Positions 45,746 to 56,167 of a stretch of 64,000 nucleotides of DNA are shown piece by piece. Made by a program: the position numbers and the translations under genes. Within the stretch, counting starts at the first letter, position 1. Each line of letters starts with the position of its first letter. Location: positions 5,787,364-5,851,363 of the forward strand of contig CM038705.1 in assembly GCA_021613375.1 (NCBI GenBank), read 5' to 3'. The notes beneath the pieces were generated by a model, which saw only the letters and a list, made by a program, of their open reading frames with translations, was not told the origin of the DNA and searched no databases. Source of the stretch: Megaleporinus macrocephalus (taxonomy: Eukaryota; Chordata; Actinopteri; Characiformes; Anostomidae).

Positions 45746-48016
45746 TAGCGACTTTGTGTTCGGCTGTTCCGTTCAGCTACTGTGTAGTGACTGCTTAGCT
45801 TCTTTTGTTTGCTAATAGCTCTTTTTAGTTGCTGTGTTTGGTAGCTTTATTCAGCAACTCTATGTAGCTGCTCTGTTTAGCTACTCTGTGTAGCGGCCCA
45901 GTGTACTGGTTCTGTCTACCTGCCCTTCGTGTGTACAGGTTCTGTATAGCGGCTTAGTTTAGCGGCTCTGTAAAGCGGCTCCGTATATCGGCTCCGTATA
46001 GCGGCTCTGTTTAGCGGCTCAGTTTAGCGGTTCAGTTTAGAGGTTCTGTTTAGCGGCTTAGTTTAGCGGTTCAGTTTAGAGCTTCTGTTTAGAGGTTCTG
46101 TTTAGCGGCTCAGTTTAGCGGTTCAGTTTAGAGGTTCTGTTTAGCGGCTTAGTTTAGCGGTTCAGTTTAGAGGTTCTGTTTAGCGGCTTAGTTTAGCGGT
46201 TCAGTTTAGAGGTTCAGTTTAGAGGTTCTGTTTAGCGGCTCAGTTTAGCGGTTCAGTTTAGAGGTTCTGTTTAGCGGCTTAGTTTAGCGGTTCAGTTTAG
46301 AGGTTCAGTTTAGAGGTTCTGTTTAGCGGCTCAGTTTAGCGGTTCAGTTTAGAGGTTCTGTTTAGCGGCTCAGTTTAGCGGCTCTGTTTAGCGGCTCTGT
46401 TTAGTGGTTCAATTTAGCGACTGTGTTTAGCGGCTCTGTTTAGTGGTTCAATTTAGCGACTGTGTTTAGAGACTCTGTTTAGCGTCTCTGTTTAGAGACT
46501 CTGTTTAGAGACTGTGTTTAGTGGCTCTGTTTAGAGGTTCAGTTTAGTGGCTCACTTTAGAGGCTTTGTTTAGAGACTCTGTTTAGAGACTCTGTTTAGA
46601 GGTTCAGTTTAGTGGCTCACTTTAGAGGCTTTGTTTAGAGACTCTGTTTAGAGGTTCAGTTTAGAGTCTTAGTTTAGAGACTCTGTTTAGCGTCTCTGTT
46701 TAGAGACTCTGTTTAGAGACTCTGTTTAGAGACTCTGTTTAGAGACTCTGTTTAGCGTCTCTGTTTAGAGACTCTGTTTAGCGTCTCTGTTTAGAGACTC
46801 TGTTTAAAGGCTCTGTTTAGCGACTGTGTTTAGTGGCTCTGTTTAGAGGTTCAGTTTAGTGGCTCACTTTAGAGGCTTTGTTTAGAGACTCTGTTTAGAG
46901 GTTCAGTTTAGAGTCTTAGTTTAGAGACTCTGTTTAGCGTCTCTGTTTAGAGACTCTGTTTAGAGACTCTGTTTAGCGTCTCTGTTTAGAGACTCTGTTT
47001 AGAGACTCTGTTTAGAGACTCTGTTTAGAGACTCTGTTTAGAGTCTTAGTTTAGAGACTCTGTTTAGCGTCTCTGTTTAGAGACTCTGTTTAGAGACTCT
47101 GTTTAGAGACTCTGTTTAGACACTCTGTTTAGAGTCTCAGTTTAGCGTCTCTGTTTAGAGACTCTGTTTAGAGACTCTGTTTAGACACTCTGTTTAGAGA
47201 CTCTGTTTAGAGACTCAGTTTAGCGTCTCTGTTTAGCGTCTCTGTTTAGCGGCTTTGTTTAGAGACTCTGTTTAGAGACTCTGTTTAGAGACTCTGTTTA
47301 GAGACTCTGTTTAGCGTCTCTGTTTAGAGACTCTGTTTAGAGACTCTGTTTAGCGTCTCTGTTTAGAGACTCTGTTTAGAGACTCTGTTTAGAGGCTCAG
47401 TTTAGAGACTCTGTTTAGAGACTCTGTTTAGAGACTCTGTTTAGAGACTCTGTTTAGAGACTCTGTTTAGCGTCTCTGTTTAGAGACTCTGTTTAGAGAC
47501 TCTGTTTAGAGGTTCAGTTTAGCGGCTCTGTTTAGAGGTTCAGTTTAGCGGCTCTGTTTAGAGACTCTGTTTAGAGACTCTGTTTAGAGACTCTGTTTAG
47601 AGACTCTGTTTAGAGACTCAGTTTAGCGTCTCTGTTTAGCGTCTCTGTTTAGAGACTCTGTTTAGAGACTCTGTTTAGAGACTCAGTTTAGCGTCTCTGT
47701 TTAGCGTCTCTGTTTAGAGACTCTGTTTAGAGACTCTGTTTAGAGACTCTGTTTAGAGACTCTGTTTAGCGTCTCTGTTTAGAGACTCTGTTTAGAGACT
47801 CTGTTTAGCGTCTCTGTTTAGAGACTCTGTTTAGAGACTCTGTTTAGAGACTCTGTTTAGAGACTCTGTTTAGCGTCTCTGTTTAGAGACTCTGTTTAGA
47901 GACTCTGTTTAGCGTCTCTGTTTAGAGACTCTGTTTAGAGACTCTGTTTAGAGGTTCAGTTTAGCGGCTCTGTTTAGAGACTCTGTTTAGAGACTCTGTT
48001 TAGAGGCTCAGTTTAA
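45746..48016 (+). repeat. 13-bp minisatellite, GTTTAGAGACTCT type
   Basis: The units continue with the same 13-base period and drift from GTGTAGCTGCTCT through GTTTAGCGGCTCT (about 45950-46400) to GTTTAGAGACTCT (46480-48000). With the previous array it forms one 3.5-kb tract whose monomer changes gradually. Confidence 0.96.
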
Positions 48017-48235
48017 CTGCTCTCTGAGGAGTTGTTTGATGATTTGTGGGGGTCGTCCCAGTTTGCCTGGACACCATTTATCACCTCCATGAGAGCAGCA
48101 TTAAATCTCTGTTCACTCAGAGCTGAGTTTTAGCAGCAGATGAGCTACTGTCTCTGACTTTACATCTTCAAGGTGGACCAGCAAGTAGTAGGAGTGTCTA
48201 ATAGAGTGGACAGTCAGTGGACACATCATTGGGCA
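48017..48235 (+). repeat. Second copy of the teleost dispersed repeat (partial)
   Basis: 48130-48215 (GCAGATGAGCTACTGTCTCT ... TGGACCAGCAAGTAGTAGGA) matches the end of the element at 25936-26262 almost base for base. The upstream 110 bases are not found in the other copy. Confidence 0.7.
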
Positions 48236-48357
48236 AAGGCGGGGTACACCATGGACAGGTCGCCAGTCCATCGCATCCATCCACACACGCACCTACAGGC
48301 AATATAAAGTGAGCGATCAACCTAACACGATAACCACTACACCACCGTGCTGTCATT
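48236..48357 (+). mobile_element. 3' tail of a LINE-like fish repeat
   Basis: GGCGGGGTACACCATGGACA, GGTCGCCAGTCCATCGCA, ACCTACAGGCAATATAAAGT and finally TAACCACTACACCACCGTGC are a shortened version of a tail I know from many teleost interspersed repeats, here followed by ATT/TTG microsatellites (48354-48397). Internal parts are deleted. The family name is uncertain. Its terminal 20 bases equal one unit of the 5151-6852 satellite. Confidence 0.65.
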
Positions 48358-48397
48358 ATTATTATTATTATTATTGTTGTTGTTGTTGTTGTTGTTG

Positions 48398-48879
48398 TAA
48401 GAACATGCAGTCTGTGTTGGTTCTCTTCAGAGGGAGGTTTGGGTCTCTGCTGCTGTATTAATGAGAAGCTGTTGATTGCTCTGAATGAGACTCCGGGGTC
48501 GTGACCCCAGTAGCATCGCAGCTTTAATTAGCGCCATCACAGAATCTCTCAGATGAATGAATTAATGACAGATTCATAATTCAGGCTGGATTAAAAATGC
48601 ACCGAGTGCAGAAACCCAGCCGGACCCGAGCTGTGTTCAACGGACACTTTTGCTGCAGATCCTTTCAACTCTATCTGGAATCTGATTGGTGTTCCCACTT
48701 TCAAAGCCCTTATGTGAACATCAAATGATGGTCATCAACTGTCCTGAATAGTCTTGACTGTTGCACAGTGACCAGTGTCTAGAGCTGGCTTTACACAGTG
48801 ATTCTTTCTAACTGTAACTGGTTGCATGTTACCAGTTGCATGCAACATTAGTGCAACATTGCCACAAGGCTTTGAAAGG
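48398..48879. other. Unique island, candidate conserved noncoding sequence
   Basis: 48430-48640 is complex and rich in homeodomain-type motifs (GTATTAATGAGAAGC, GCTTTAATTAGCGCCATC, GAATTAATGACAGATTC, GGATTAAAAATGC). It contains no protein frame. The rest up to the Tc1 copy is unremarkable. Confidence 0.45.
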
Positions 48880-49775
48880 GTTAAATAAACACACTGGTCT
48901 CATTCTTAATCCATAGGGTTTAATATGATGTCGGCCCAACATTTGCAGCTATAACAGCTTCAACTCTTCTGGGAAGGCTCTCCACACGGTTTAGGAGAGT
49001 GTTTATAGGAATGTTTGACGGTTCTTCCAGAAGACCATTAGTGAGGTCAGACACTGATGTTGGACGAGAAGGTCTGGCTCACAGTCTCCGCTCTAATTCA
49101 TCCCAAAGGTGTTCTATCAGGTTGAGGTCAGGACTCTGTGCAGGCCAGTCAAGTTCTTCCACACCAAACTCACTCCTTCATGTCTTTATGGAGCTGCTCT
49201 GTGCACTGGTGGGCAGTCATGTTGGAACAGGAAGGGCCGTCCCCAAACTGTCCCCACAAAGTTGGGAGCATGAAATTGTCCAGAATCTCTTGGTCTGCTG
49301 AAGCATTAATAGTTCCTTGCACTGGAACTAAGGGTCCGAGCCCACCTCCTGAATACCAACCCCACACCATAACCCCCCCTCAACCAAACTTTACACTCGG
49401 CACAATGCAGTCAGACAAGTACCGTTCTCCTGGCAACCTCCAAACCCAGACTCCTCCATTGGATTGCCAGACGGAGAAGCGTGATTGGTCACTCCAGAGA
49501 ACACGTCTCCACTGCTCTAGAGTCCAGTGTTGGCTGCTTTACTCCACTGCATCCGACGCTCTGCATTGTTCTTGGTGATGTAAGGCTTGGATGCAGCTGC
49601 TCGGCCATGGAGACCCATTCCATGAAGCTCTCTATGCTCTGTTCTTGAGCTGATCTGAAGACCACATGAAGTTTGGAGGTTTGGAGATCTTTCTTTATGA
49701 TTGGCTGAAGTTTCGTGAAGTTGAGACATTTGCAACTGTTCCAACTGAGTGCAGCTGAGGACACTTCTATAGTTT
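48880..49775 (-). pseudogene. Degraded Tc1-like transposase (DD34E)
   Basis: Read on the minus strand this is a broken Tc1/mariner transposase. Recognisable parts in order are MGLHGRAAASKPYITKNNAE and RMQWSKAA (end of the DNA-binding region), a WSDQSRF block with the first catalytic Asp (codon 49488-49490), GLGPLVPVQGTINASADQE and ILDNFMLPTLWGQFGDGP, a QHD with the second Asp (49216-49218), and [18 protein letters not shown] with the catalytic Glu (49112-49114). Asp2 to Glu is 104 nt, one less than the 105 expected for DD34E, so a single-base deletion lies between them. Premature stops and frameshifts make it inactive. No terminal repeats were identified. Confidence 0.9.
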
Positions 49776-50121
49776 CATTTACGTTTCATGTTACACTTGT
49801 ATCACACATACATAATCACAGCGCTTTGATTAGCTGGTTCACGAAACTTGTTTGATGAAGTTGCAGCCAGGTTGCAGCTAAGTTGCAAATGAGTTGCAAG
49901 ATGCTTTACATTAATTCAGGCTGCATCCAAGTTTTGTGTGGATTAATAGTTATGTGTGGTTTTGGTTGCAGCCTCAGTTTCATGTAAGCATTGAGGTTGC
50001 ATGTCTGTTTCACAGTATAAAGAAAGCGTAGCAGCTGTAAACGGTGGCGAAGCCGGTCAGACTGTGTGGTTTCTTCAGGATGAAGGGAAGCAATAACGTA
50101 CGGTTTGTGTTTGTGTTTCAG
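49776..50121 (+). other. sntb1: 3' end of intron 4
   Basis: The sequence contains several GTTGCA motifs (49858-50000) and runs into the acceptor TTTGTGTTTCAG. No separate feature is recognised. Confidence 0.55.
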
Positions 50122-50258
50122 ACGGAGAGCGAGCGTCAGCGCTGGAAGCCGGTGGTGCTGGTGGTGACGGAGAAGGACCTGCTGCTGTACGACACTATGG
50201 CGCGAATGAAGGAAAACTGGGTGAACCCAACACACACTTACCCGCTGCTCTCGACTCG
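50122..50258 (+). CDS. sntb1: Beta-1-syntrophin exon 5: start of PH2
   Basis: The exon encodes TESERQRWKPVVLVVTEKDL, then LLYDTMARMKENWVNPTHTY and PLLSTR, the first strands of the second PH domain. The RWKPVVLVVTEKDLLLYD core and HTYPLL motif are diagnostic of syntrophins. It joins exon 4 in phase 0 (LAEK|TESER). The donor is ACTCG|GTACGC, phase 2, completing an Arg with exon 6. Confidence 0.95.
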
Positions 50259-50330
50259 GTACGCTGGGGTTTAGTTTGGTTTTTATGTTGCGTGGTTAGG
50301 TTTTCATTTAATTTAAACAGTTTCATAAAC

Positions 50331-52902
50331 AGTTTAAACCCTAAAGAGAATATTTGGGCCAGTGAGAGTCCAGATTTAAACCATATAGAGAATGTGCTGT
50401 GGTCAGAGTCCAGATTTAAACCCTATAGAGAATATTTGGGCCAGTCAGAGTCCAGATTTAAACCCTATAGAGAATGTGTTGTGGTCAGAGTCCAGATTTA
50501 AACTCTATAGAGAATATTTGGTCCAGTCAGAGTCCAGATTTAAACCCTGAAGAGAATATTTGGTCCAATCAGAGTCCAGATTTAAACCCTATAGAGAATA
50601 TTTGGGCCAGTCAGAGTCCAGATTTAAACTCTATAGAGAATATTTTGTCCAGTCAGAGTCCAGATTTAAACCCTATAGAGAATATTTGGTCCAGTCAGAG
50701 TCCAGATTTAAACCCTATAGAGAATATTTGGGCCAGTCAGAGTCCAGATTTAAACCCTATAGAGAATATTTGGTTCAGTCAGAGTCCAGATTTAAACCCT
50801 ATAGAGAATATTTGGTCCAGTCAGAGTCCAGATTTAAACTCTATAGAGAATATTTGGTCCAGTCAGAGTCCAGATTTAAACCCTATAGAGAATATTTGGT
50901 CCAGTCAGAGTCCAGATTTAAACTCTATAGAGAATATTTGGGCCAGTCAGAGTCCAGATTTAAACCCTATAGAGAATATTTGGGCCAGTCAGAGTCCAGA
51001 TTTAAACTCTATAGAGAATATTTTGTCCAGTCAGAGTCCAGATTTAAACCCTATAGAGAATATTTGGTCCAGTCAGAGTCCAGATTTAAACCCTATAGAG
51101 AATATTTGGGCCAGTCAGAGTCCAGATGTAAACCCTATAGAGAATATTTGGGCCAGTCAGAGTCCAGATTTAAACCCTATAGAGAATATTTGGTCCAGTC
51201 AGAGTCCAGATTTAAACCCTATAGAGAATATTTGGTCCAGTCAGAGTCCAGATTTAAACTCTATAGAGAATATTTGGTCCAGTCAGAGTCCAGATTTAAA
51301 CCCTATAGAGAATATTTGGTCCAGTCAGAGTCCAGATTTAAAACCTATAGAGAATATTTGGTTCAGTCAGAGTCCAGATTTAAACTCTATAGAGAATATT
51401 TGGTCCAGTCAGAGTCCAGATTTAAACTCTATAGAGAATATTTGGTTCAGTCAGAGTCCAGATTTAAACTCTATAGAGAATATTTGGGCCAGTCAGAGTC
51501 CAGATTTAAACTCTATAGAGAATATTTGGTCCAGTCAGAGTCCAGATTTAAACTCTATAGAGAATATTTGGTCCAGTCAGAGTCCAGATTAAAACTCTAT
51601 AGAGAATATTTGGTTCAGTCAGAGTCCAGATTTAAACTCTATAGAGAATATTTGGGCCAGTCAGAGTCCAGATTTAAACTCTATAGAGAATATTTGGGCC
51701 CGTCAGAGTCCAGATTAAAACTCTATAGAGAATATTTGGTCCAGTCAGAGTCCAGATTTAAACTCTATAGAGAATATTTGGTCCAGTCAGAGTACAGATT
51801 TAAACTCTATAGAGAATATTTGGGCCAGTCAGAGTCCAGATTTAAACTCTATAGAGAATATTTGGGCCCGTCAGAGTCCAGATTTAAACCCTATAGAGAA
51901 TATTTGGTCCAGTCAGAGTCCAGATTTAAACCCTATAGAGAATATTTGGTCCAGTCAGAGTCCAGATTTAAACTCTATAGAGAATATTTGGTCCAGTCAG
52001 AGTCCAGATTTAAACTCTATAGAGAATATTTGGTTCAGTCAGAGTCCAGATTTAAACTCTATAGAGAATATTTGGGCCAGTCAGAGTCCAGATTTAAACT
52101 CTATAGAGAATATTTGGGCCAGTCAGAGTCCAGATTAAAACTCTATAGAGAATATTTGGTCCAGTCAGAGTCCAGATTTAAACTCTATAGAGAATATTTG
52201 GTCCAGTCAGAGTCCAGATTTAAACTCTATAGAGAATATTTGGGCCCGTCAGAGTCCAGATTTAAACTCTATAGAGAATATTTGGTCCAGTCAGAGTCCA
52301 GATTTTAACCCTATAGAGAATATTTGGTCCAGTCAGAGTCCAGATTTAAACCCTATAGAGAATATTTGGTCCAGTCAGAGTCCAGATTTAAACCCTATAG
52401 ACAATATTTTGTCCAGTCAGAGTCCAGATTTAAACTCTATAGAGAATATTTGGTCCAGTCAGAGTCCAGATTTAAACCCTATAGAGAATATTTGGTCCAG
52501 TCAGAGTCCAGGTTTAAACCCTATAGACAATATTTGGTCCAGTCAGAGTCCAGGTTTAAAACCTATAGAGAATATTTGGTCCAGTCAGAGTCCAGATTTA
52601 AACTCTATAGAGAATATTTGGTCCAGTCAGAGTCCAGATTTAAACTCTATAGAGAATATTTGGTCCAGTCAGAGTCCAGGTTTAAAACCTATAGAGAATA
52701 TTTGGTCCAGTCAGAGTCCAGGTTTAAAACCTATAGAGAATATTTGGTCCAGTCAGAGTCCAGATTTAAACTCTATAGAGAATATTTGGTCCAGTCAGAG
52801 TCCAGATTTAAACTCTATAGAGAATATTTGGTCCAGTCAGAGTCCAGATTTAAACTCTATAGAGAATATTTGGTCCAGTCAGAGTCCAGATTTAAACCCT
52901 AT
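50331..52902 (+). repeat. 42-bp minisatellite encoding the Tc1 transposase SQSPDLNPIENIW motif
   Basis: About 61 copies of a 42-base unit: CAGAGTCCAGATTTAAACCC then TATAGAGAATATTTGGTC and AGT. In one frame each unit translates as SQSPDLNPIENIWS (or NSIENIW), which is the conserved block around the third catalytic residue (Glu) of Tc1-type DD34E transposases. That frame is open from 50474 to 51592 and again 52409-52933. A second frame is open 50560-52308. The first units (50331-50475) are shorter and diverged. It sits inside an intron, starts about 72 bases after the donor, has no promoter or start context, and is not a gene. Confidence 0.95.
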
Positions 52903-53614
52903 TTTCAGATTTTTCAGATTATGTGGCTACTAAACACTGACGTACTGAAACTGCCTACTAGTCTGCCGCTCAAGCAGTACTGGCTCTAATCTAGTACCCA
53001 CTGACGAGTAGGCGATTTCGGATGCACTGGTCCAGAACTCCGCCCACCAGGGTTGAACATGGGCTGCTGCTGTGGCTGACGGATTCCATAATCATGGGTT
53101 TTTATTCCAGTGGGATTATTTATGTAAATGGGCTTTTCAGAAGGTACACGCAGCGTCTCCTGTTCCATTACCGCCGTGTCAGCAGACCCTCCACACGTGA
53201 TGGAGAGGAATCCCACCTCTGCTATCTTTCACTGTCGTCCTCTTAACTTCACCACCTAACGAGCTTAATAAACACCAGCCGGCTGCGTATGTGCCCCCTG
53301 AGCTTAATACCTCTTTAAGAAATATCACAAAATACTGAATACTCATGAAAACTGATGCTGATGCTGTGTAATGTCTAGTTCGCACTACACTATGGGTGTG
53401 TCTCAAATCCTAGTGAGTGTGTAAGTAGGCTGTCTAGGTAGCAGCTGTGTAAGTAGCAGCGTTCTCTCCTCATCTCTCCTCCTGGCACATCACACTAAAG
53501 CAGACTGCGATTGGTCGAACTGTATGTCAGTCAAGCGTCCATTTCCTGTCACAGTAGGTTGTTCTTAGCTATGTCCAGTTAGCTTTGAGACTAAACCTGT
53601 TTGCTTGTCTTCAG
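52903..53614. other. sntb1: 3' part of intron 5
   Basis: 53398-53417 repeats the GTGTCTCAAATCCTAGTGAG motif found at 29624-29643, followed by GTAGGCTGTCTAGGTAGCAG, so a dispersed element is likely here. The rest is unrecognised. Confidence 0.5.
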
Positions 53615-53811
53615 GCTTGTCCACTCTGGTCCAGACAGAGGATCTCCCCAGCCGGGCGGCGAGCTGTCCTTTGCCACGCGGACGGGGACGCGGCTGGGCA
53701 TCGAGACGCACGTGTTCAGAGCTGAAACTTGTAAGGACCTGTCTCTGTGGACGAGACACATAGTGACCGGCTGTCACACGTCCGCCGAAATGATCAAAGA
53801 AGTAACGACCA
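53615..53811 (+). CDS. sntb1: Beta-1-syntrophin exon 6: C-terminal half of PH2
   Basis: After the split Arg it encodes LVHSGPDRGSPQPGGELSFA, then TRTGTRLGIETHVFRAET and DLSLWTRHIVTGCHTSAEMI. These are the last strands and helix of PH2; the Trp of the PH helix (LSLWTR) is present. The LVHSG, ELSFATRTGTR and WTR blocks match vertebrate syntrophins, with ETHVFRAET closest to SNTB1. The donor is ACCA|GTGAGT, phase 1. The following exon with the syntrophin-unique domain is not found up to 64000. Confidence 0.95.
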
Positions 53812-53864
53812 GTGAGTACAGTGACCACCAAGATTCTCCTCTCAGTGCAGCAGTCGAGTTGAAT

Positions 53865-55462
53865 ATATAACTCTAAATGTAGGTATTGTATATAAACTGA
53901 GTTACAGTTTCTCATTAGGTTGAATGTATAACTCTAAATGTAGGTATTGTATATAAACTAAGTTACAGTTTCTCATTACGTTGAATGTATAATTCTAAAT
54001 GTAGGTATTGTATATAAACTGAGTTACAGTTTCACATTAGGTTGAATATATACCTCTAAATGTAGATATTGCCTATAAACTGAGTTACCGTTTCTTGTTA
54101 GATTGAATGTATAACTCTAAATGTAGGTATTGTATATAAACTGACTTATAGTTTCTCATTAGGTTGAATGTATAAGTCTAAATGTAGGTATTGTATATAA
54201 ACTGAGTTACAGTTTCTCATTAGGTTGAATGTATAAGTCTAAATGTAGGTATTGTATATAAACTGAGTACAGTTTCTCATTAGGTTGAATGTATATCTCT
54301 AAATGTAGGTATTGTGATATAAACAGAATACAGTTTCTCATTAGGTTGAATGTATAACTCTAAATGTAGGTATTGTGATATAAACTGAGTACAGTTTCTC
54401 ATTAGGTTGAATGTATAACTCTAAATGTAGGTATTGTATATAAACTGAGTACAGTTTCTCAATAGGTTGAAGGTATAACTCTAAATGTAGGTATTGTGAT
54501 ATATAAACTGAGTACAGTTTCTCATTAGGTTGAATGTATAACTCTAAATGTAGGTATTATGATATATAAACTGAGTACAGTTTCTCATTAGGTTGAATGT
54601 ATAACTCTAAATGTAGGTATTATGATATATAAACTGAGTACAGTTTCTCATTAGGTTGAATGTATAACTCTAAATGTAGGTATTATGATATATAAACTGA
54701 GTACAGTTTCTCAATAGGTTGAAGGTATAACTCTAAATGTAGGTATTGTGATATATAAACTGAGTTACAGTCTCTCATTAGGTTGAATGTATAACTCTAA
54801 ATGTAGGTATTGTATATAAACTGAGTACAGTTTCTCAATAGGTTGAAGGTATAACTCTAAATGTAGGTATTATGATATATAAACTGAGTACAGTTTCTCA
54901 TTAGGTTGAATGTATAACTCTAAATGTAGGTATTGTATATAAACTGAGTACAGTTTCTCATTAGGTTGAATGTATAACTCTAAATGTAGGTATTGTGATA
55001 TAAACTGAGTACAGTTTCTCATTAGGTCGAATGTATAACTCTAAATGTAGGTATTGATATATAAACTGAATACAGTTTCTCATTAGGTCGAATGTATAAC
55101 TCTAAATGTAGGTATTGTATATAAACTGAGTACAGTTTCTCATTAGGTTGAATGTATAACTCTAAATGTAGGTATTGTATATAAACTGAGTACAGTTTCT
55201 CATTAGGTTGAATGTATAACTCTAAATGTAGGTATTGTATATAAACTGAATACAGTTTCTCATTAGGTTGAATGTATAACTCTAAATGTAGGTATTGTAT
55301 ATAAACTGAGTTACAGTTTCTCATTAGGTTGAATGTATAACTCCAAATGTAGGTATTGAATATAAACTGAGTTACAGTTTCTCATTAGGTTGAATGTATA
55401 ACTCTAAATGTAGGTATTGTATATAAACTGAGTACAGTTTCTCATTAGGTCGAATGTATAAC
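53865..55462 (-). repeat. 60-bp minisatellite, inverted array
   Basis: The unit GTTGAATGTATAACTCTAAA, TGTAGGTATTGTATATAAAC, TGAGTACAGTTTCTCATTAG is the exact reverse complement of the intron 2 unit (13936-15650). About 26 copies are present, with the same optional ATC insertion types. The array begins about 55 bases after the exon 6 donor. Confidence 0.97.
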
Positions 55463-55552
55463 TCAGTCTACATCAAACATCATATATGTGTATTCAGGTT
55501 GAATCACTCTGGTGGCCACCAGGAATTTGACCAGGTTACTGTCCTCTCCTTT

Positions 55553-55595
<43 letters not shown>

Positions 55596-56167
55596 AGCTG
55601 AACTATGTGTCTTTCTCGTTGGTATTTTGTGTTTCCTGTGGAAATCGCTCTGAGACTGGAACTCCCAGCAGAGCTCTGCAGCAGAGCGCTCGCTCCAGAC
55701 TCTGGACGAGTGCGTGCGTCACTCCAGTCCGGAGCTGTAAAGGGAAATCTGTATTTTCGGAGGGGCAGAGTTCCTGTGTGGTCTCCGTGCGCCGGGCAAG
55801 GGGCACGAGCCAAAGCATTCTGGGAACTGTAACTTTCTCTGAGCTGATAAGGGGCCGCGTATCTTCAGCGTGGACCTCTGAAGATCACGCTAACAATCTC
55901 TCTTTCCTGGAAACGCTCCCCAAAAGAAAGTCAGTAGAATCACATCAGCAGAAGGTGGTGTTAAAATGATACTGTTAGAACCCGCTGATGCTGTGATTAC
56001 GTTCTAGATCGGGTTGCTCTGATCAGTTCCAGGCACTGTATGTAATCACACTGTGTGTATGTGTGTGTGTGTGTGTCAAACGGTGGATCATCACAAACAG
56101 TAACCTCAGCACTGAACTGAGAACAGAACACATACAATCCTACATGCATACAATTAATCATACAACA
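55463..56167. other. Unique island with CT microsatellite and GC-rich block
   Basis: A (TC)n run occupies 55556-55591. 55640-55870 is GC-richer and contains AGCATTCTGGGAACTGTAAC, whose complement resembles a ZNF143/STAF site. The 171-codon frame through it has no recognisable domain and includes the CT repeat, so I do not call it a gene. A TG run lies near 56051-56078. Confidence 0.45.

Larger units (their letters stand above)
41932..50121 (+). other. sntb1: Intron 4 (8.2 kb)
   Basis: It has a GTCAGA donor and a GTGTTTCAG acceptor, phase 0. It holds a 29-bp array, a 3.5-kb 13-mer array, a LINE-like tail and a Tc1 pseudogene. Confidence 0.85.
50259..53614 (+). other. sntb1: Intron 5 (3.4 kb)
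   Basis: It has a GTACGC donor and a TTGTCTTCAG acceptor. More than three quarters of it is the 42-bp Tc1-derived array. Confidence 0.85.

Noticed and set aside
44493..45746. 417-codon minus-strand frame HSSYTEQLHRAAT
   Set aside because: It is the 13-bp repeat read in 39-base cycles; no unique sequence.
50474..52308. Frames of 372 and 582 codons as a possible domesticated transposase gene
   Set aside because: Only one 14-residue motif is repeated. The other catalytic residues and the DNA-binding region are absent, and the frame breaks at 51592. No start or splice signals suggest expression as protein.
1012..53811. Assignment to SNTA1 or SNTB2
   Set aside because: The KKGSPVSEIGWETPPPESPR block after the PDZ and the GSREIRHLGWLAEK ending of PH1 fit SNTB1 better than my knowledge of SNTA1 and SNTB2; a protein tree would settle it.
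55454..55969. 171-codon frame as a possible extra exon or gene
   Set aside because: It crosses a CT microsatellite and the edge of the 60-bp array and has no recognisable domain, so a gene call is not supported.
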